This document shows positions 32,751 to 35,876 of a stretch of DNA of 35,876 nt, piece by piece. Below the pieces are notes generated by a model. It made no database searches, had not been told where the DNA came from, and was given only the letters and a program-made list of their open reading frames with translations. Both the position numbers and the translations under genes were made by a program. This stretch comes from JBEHWX01 sp048498995 (GTDB taxonomy: Bacteria > Bacteroidota > Ignavibacteria > OLB7): positions 1-35,876 of the forward strand of contig JBEHWX010000062.1 in the NCBI GenBank assembly GCA_048498995.1, in the 5' to 3' direction. How positions within the stretch are numbered: position 1 is the first letter of the stretch; the number at the start of each line of letters is the position of its first letter.

Positions 32751-35700
32751 TCAACCGAGGCGGGCGCCCAGCCGCGCGGCCAGTACATCCAGGTGCGGCC
32801 GCGCCATCATGGTGAAGTGATCGCCGGGAATCGGCTCGAGCTCGAGCTCGTCGACGAACGCATTCCAGCCATACAGCGGGTCGTATCCGTCCGGCACGTC
32901 CATGCTTCGGAACAGGGTGACGCGCCCCGGATATCCTCCGCCCCGATAGCTCCACATCGCGCGGACATTGCACCGGAACACGCGGAACAGGCGCTGGAGC
33001 TCGGCCAAGGAGAGCTCCACCGGAAGCGAGCCATGACGGCGTCCGCTTTCAGCCAGCCGCGCGAGGCGCGCGTCATCGCTCAGGTCGCGGAGGATCTCCC
33101 AGTCGGCATCACGCCACGGAATCCGCAGGCTGCCGGCGAAGAGTCTCCAGAGCTCACGGTCTTCCCCCTGGCGCGCCGACGAGCCGGGAGCCTCGGTATC
33201 GATCAGCCCGAGGAAGGCGACCTCCTCCCCGACCGCTCGAAGACGTCGCGCGATCTCGAAAGCGACGATTCCCCCCATCGACCACCCCGCGAGATGGTAG
33301 GGTCCCGAGGGGGCCTCGCGCCGAATCGCCGCCAGATAATCGGCCGCCATGCGGTGAACGTCGTCGAGCGGCTCGAGCCCGTCGTTCAACCCGCGTGACT
33401 GCACGCCGATGAAGGGGCGCCCTCCGCCGAGCCGGAGCGCCAGCTCCGCGTAGCAGAGCACGCTCCCGGCTCCCGGATGGATGCAGAACAACGGCTCCCG
33501 GTCGCCATCCGACCGAAGCCGCACGAGCGGCGAGACGTCGGCCTCGCGCGCGAGCACCGACGCCAGCAGCTCGATGGTCGGGGCGCGCAGAAGCGTGGAC
33601 ACCTCCAGCTCCACCCCGAGCTCGCGCCGGATCGCGGCGATCAGGCGCAGGGCGGTGATGGAGCTCCCCCCCGCCTCGAAGAAGTTCTCGGTCGCGTCGA
33701 CGGCCGGCGATTCGAGCACCGACATCCAGATCGGGGCCAGACGCTCCTCGGCCGCCCCCCTGGGAGGTCGAGTGCCGCGCGCCGGAGCATCATCGATCGA
33801 TTCGCACGCCGCCAGACCGCGTCGATCGATCTTGCCGTTGCCGTTGACGGGCAGATGATCGACGAAGCGCATGCTCCAGGGAATCATCTGGCGCGGGAGC
33901 CTGGCTTCGAGAAAGTGGCGGAGCTCCCTTCGCAGCGCATCCGGCTCACCGCCGCTTGCCGTCCGTGGATCGGCCGGCTTCACCGACGCCACGAGCACCG
34001 GGTCACCCCGCCGGTGGCAGACCGTGACGGCGGCGTCGGCAACAGAGGGATGGCAACGAAGCGTGGACTCGATCTCCTCGAGCTCGATCCGGACGCCACG
34101 GATCTTCACCTGCTGATCGGCCCTTCCGAGAAATTCGATCGCACCGTCGGGACGGAATCGCGCGACGTCTCCGGTGCGATAGAGTCTGGCCGAGCCCCCC
34201 TCCGATCGATCGCCGACCGAGGCCGCGACAAACGCGTGGGGAAGAAACGGATCGGGGAGGAATGCCTCGACCGTTCTCGTCGGATCACCAAGATATCCAC
34301 GTCCGACACCGACGCCGCCGATCCAGAGATCGCCGGCCACGCCGACCGGGACCGGCTGCATGCCGGCACCGAGGATGTAGGCTTTCATGTTCGGGATCGG
34401 GCGCCCGATCGGCACGTGCGTTTCCGAGGGGGCCGGCGGTGTGGTGACCAGATGATGCGTCACGTCGTCGGAGCATTCGGTGGGGCCGTAGGCGTTGATC
34501 ACGGGAACGCCGGGAGCCAGCTCGAGCCAGCGGGCACAGAGCTCCGGCGGCAGAGCCTCCCCGGTCACGATCAGCCGTCGGAGGCTGGCGAGCGCCGGGC
34601 GCGTCGCCGGCGAGGCGTCGAGCTCGCGTACCAGTTCGCGCACGATCGCCGGCACCGCCTCGAGGATGGTGCCCCTCCGGCTCCGTACCTCGGCCAGAAG
34701 CCGCGCCGCGTCACGCGCCGGATCGTCGGCCACCATGTGCACCGCCGCGCCGACGAGCAGCCCCGCAAGCATCTGCCAGATCGAGACATCGAAGCCCTGC
34801 GGCGCGTTCTGGATCACCACATCGTCCGGTCCCAGTGCGAGCTCCTCGATTTTCGCGTGGAGGTGATTCATCATGCCGATCTGTTCGATCATGGCTCCCT
34901 TCGGCTCGCCGCTCGATCCGGAGGTGTAGATCACATACGCCAGATCCCGCGGTCCGGAGGAGCGTCCCTCGGGCGCGCGGCCGGGCCGGTCGGCATCGAT
35001 GAGCCGGGAAAGCTCGATCAGCTCGAGCCGGGGAAGCGCCGAACCGATCCGATCGAGCATCGACGGCGACGCTCCACCGATGTGAAGCAGGAACCGGGCG
35101 CGGCTGTCGGCGAGCATCCGCAGGATCCGATCGACCGGATGCGACTGATCGATCGGCAGGTACACGGCTCCCACCTCGAAGAGCGCGATCAGCGAGACCG
35201 GCAGCGGAACATCACGCGCGCCGATCACCGCGACGATCGTCCCAGGGTCCACTCCACGCGCGGCCAGACCGGCGGCGACCCGGCCCGAGAGGCGATGCAG
35301 CTCGCGGTAGGTGAGCGTGTCCGCCACTGACGCGGACGCGCCGCCGGGCCGACGGCCGACGGCGATCGCCTCCGGCGTTCGGGCCACCTGCTCCTCGAAC
35401 AGCGGGGTGAAGGCTCGCTCCAGAGGGTAACGCCGCGCGGTCGCGTTCCAGGCAACGCAGATCATCCGCCGGCTCTCCTCGTCGAGCATCGGGATCGATG
35501 CTACGGGACGATGCGGGTCGGCCAGAACCTCGCGCAGCAGCACCCAGAAGCACTCGAACTGCGCGATGATCCGATCACGCTCGAACAGGTCGCCGTCGTA
35601 CTCGAGAACGCCGACAACGCCGGTCTCCTCAAGACGCATACTCAGGGAGAGATCGAGCTTCGCGGTGCCGAGCTCGATCTCCATCGTCACGCCGTCGCCG

Positions 35701-35876
35701 AGGTCGAGAGGGGACATCGGAGTGGTCAGACTCATGCAGTCGGTCCGGAGTCCGGCGAGCGCGGGGGCCGACGAGGGAGGGTCCATGTTGAACTCCACCT
35801 GGAGCGCGCCGCTCCCTCCGGTGGCCGCCCGTCTCAGCTCCCGGGGAATGTCGGCGCTCACATGATCCAGCGCATC
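32751..35876 (-). CDS. NRPS, partial: end of C domain, A, PCP and TE
   Basis: The gene is open at the right edge (five more in-frame codons precede the first possible start), so its N-terminal part is missing. Numbered from the GTG at 35861: residues 1-115 are the end of a condensation domain (LQVEFNMD, DLSLSMR). The A domain has YVIYTSGSSGEPKG (309-322), FDVSIW (357-362), NAYGPTE (456-462), YRTGD (561-565) and NGNGKIDR (673-680). The PCP has EAGGSS, Ser734. A type I thioesterase has GWSMGG (Ser861), Asp888 and a GDHF histidine near the C-terminus. This is thus the final module with product release. By alignment to the GrsA positions the specificity code reads DVWEITADDK, which resembles codes for basic amino acids such as 2,4-diaminobutyrate. 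It is convergent with the hydrazine genes. Confidence 0.93.
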   Translation of the reverse strand, partial: DALDHVSADIPRELRRAATGGSGALQVEFNMDPPSSAPALAGLRTDCMSLTTPMSPLDLGDGVTMEIELGTAKLDLSLSMRLEETGVVGVLEYDGDLFERDRIIAQFECFWVLLREVLADPHRPVASIPMLDEESRRMICVAWNATARRYPLERAFTPLFEEQVARTPEAIAVGRRPGGASASVADTLTYRELHRLSGRVAAGLAARGVDPGTIVAVIGARDVPLPVSLIALFEVGAVYLPIDQSHPVDRILRMLADSRARFLLHIGGASPSMLDRIGSALPRLELIELSRLIDADRPGRAPEGRSSGPRDLAYVIYTSGSSGEPKGAMIEQIGMMNHLHAKIEELALGPDDVVIQNAPQGFDVSIWQMLAGLLVGAAVHMVADDPARDAARLLAEVRSRRGTILEAVPAIVRELVRELDASPATRPALASLRRLIVTGEALPPELCARWLELAPGVPVINAYGPTECSDDVTHHLVTTPPAPSETHVPIGRPIPNMKAYILGAGMQPVPVGVAGDLWIGGVGVGRGYLGDPTRTVEAFLPDPFLPHAFVAASVGDRSEGGSARLYRTGDVARFRPDGAIEFLGRADQQVKIRGVRIELEEIESTLRCHPSVADAAVTVCHRRGDPVLVASVKPADPRTASGGEPDALRRELRHFLEARLPRQMIPWSMRFVDHLPVNGNGKIDRRGLAACESIDDAPARGTRPPRGAAEERLAPIWMSVLESPAVDATENFFEAGGSSITALRLIAAIRRELGVELEVSTLLRAPTIELLASVLAREADVSPLVRLRSDGDREPLFCIHPGAGSVLCYAELALRLGGGRPFIGVQSRGLNDGLEPLDDVHRMAADYLAAIRREAPSGPYHLAGWSMGGIVAFEIARRLRAVGEEVAFLGLIDTEAPGSSARQGEDRELWRLFAGSLRIPWRDADWEILRDLSDDARLARLAESGRRHGSLPVELSLAELQRLFRVFRCNVRAMWSYRGGGYPGRVTLFRSMDVPDGYDPLYGWNAFVDELELEPIPGDHFTMMARPHLDVLAARLGARLG

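Overview
The window is GC-rich and most likely comes from the Bacteroidota/Chlorobiota side of the FCB group, for example a Kapabacteria-, Ignavibacteria- or Rhodothermia-like bacterium. Three large secreted proteins end in type IX secretion (T9SS) type A sorting domains. There is a TPR/coiled-coil/LuxR regulator of a kind common in Bacteroidota, and one promoter candidate fits the Bacteroidota consensus (TTG-N19-TAnnTTTG). The exact lineage cannot be settled from this sequence. No tRNA, rRNA, CRISPR array or transposase was seen.

Region 1 (1-17.6 kb), secreted proteins and regulators. T9SS cargo genes of 1746, 761 and 1030 codons alternate with three regulators: a TPR-coiled-coil-LuxR protein, a 147-residue LuxR-HTH protein and a 1094-residue AAA ATPase with a C-terminal SARP/BTAD-like end. 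An identical 19-bp element lies upstream of the giant cargo gene and upstream of the small LuxR gene. Each copy reads toward its gene and is followed by strong hairpins, which suggests a small local regulon. The cargo gene at 14397 ends at a clear 16-bp-stem hairpin.

Region 2 (17.6-21.2 kb), accessory island. All genes are on the minus strand: two small membrane proteins of visibly lower GC, each followed by a copy of a degenerate repeat; two tandem paralogues that look like Imm53 immunity proteins with an extra C-terminal domain; and an SRPBCC/AHSA1 protein overlapping the second paralogue by 4 bp. No partner toxin is visible.

Region 3 (21.6-35.9 kb), biosynthetic gene cluster. A phosphotransferase is followed by a long structured intergenic region with a Bacteroidota-type promoter. 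A plus-strand gene train then runs: lysine/ornithine N-hydroxylase, FAD-dependent amine oxidase, cupin-MetRS didomain protein, ThiO-like FAD oxidase, radical SAM enzyme, Sfp-type phosphopantetheinyl transferase and a DUF1062 zinc-ribbon protein. A convergent NRPS gene (end of C, then A-PCP-TE) runs off the right edge. The N-hydroxylase, cupin-MetRS and FAD oxidase match the known hydrazine-forming machinery (Spb38, Spb40 and Spb39 of s56-p1 biosynthesis). That machinery joins N6-hydroxylysine to an amino acid through an N-N bond and then releases a hydrazino acid. The cluster is therefore predicted to make a peptide or amino-acid product with an N-N bond. The radical SAM enzyme, second FAD oxidase and DUF1062 protein have no assigned role, and this combination in a T9SS-bearing bacterium is the most interesting content of the window.
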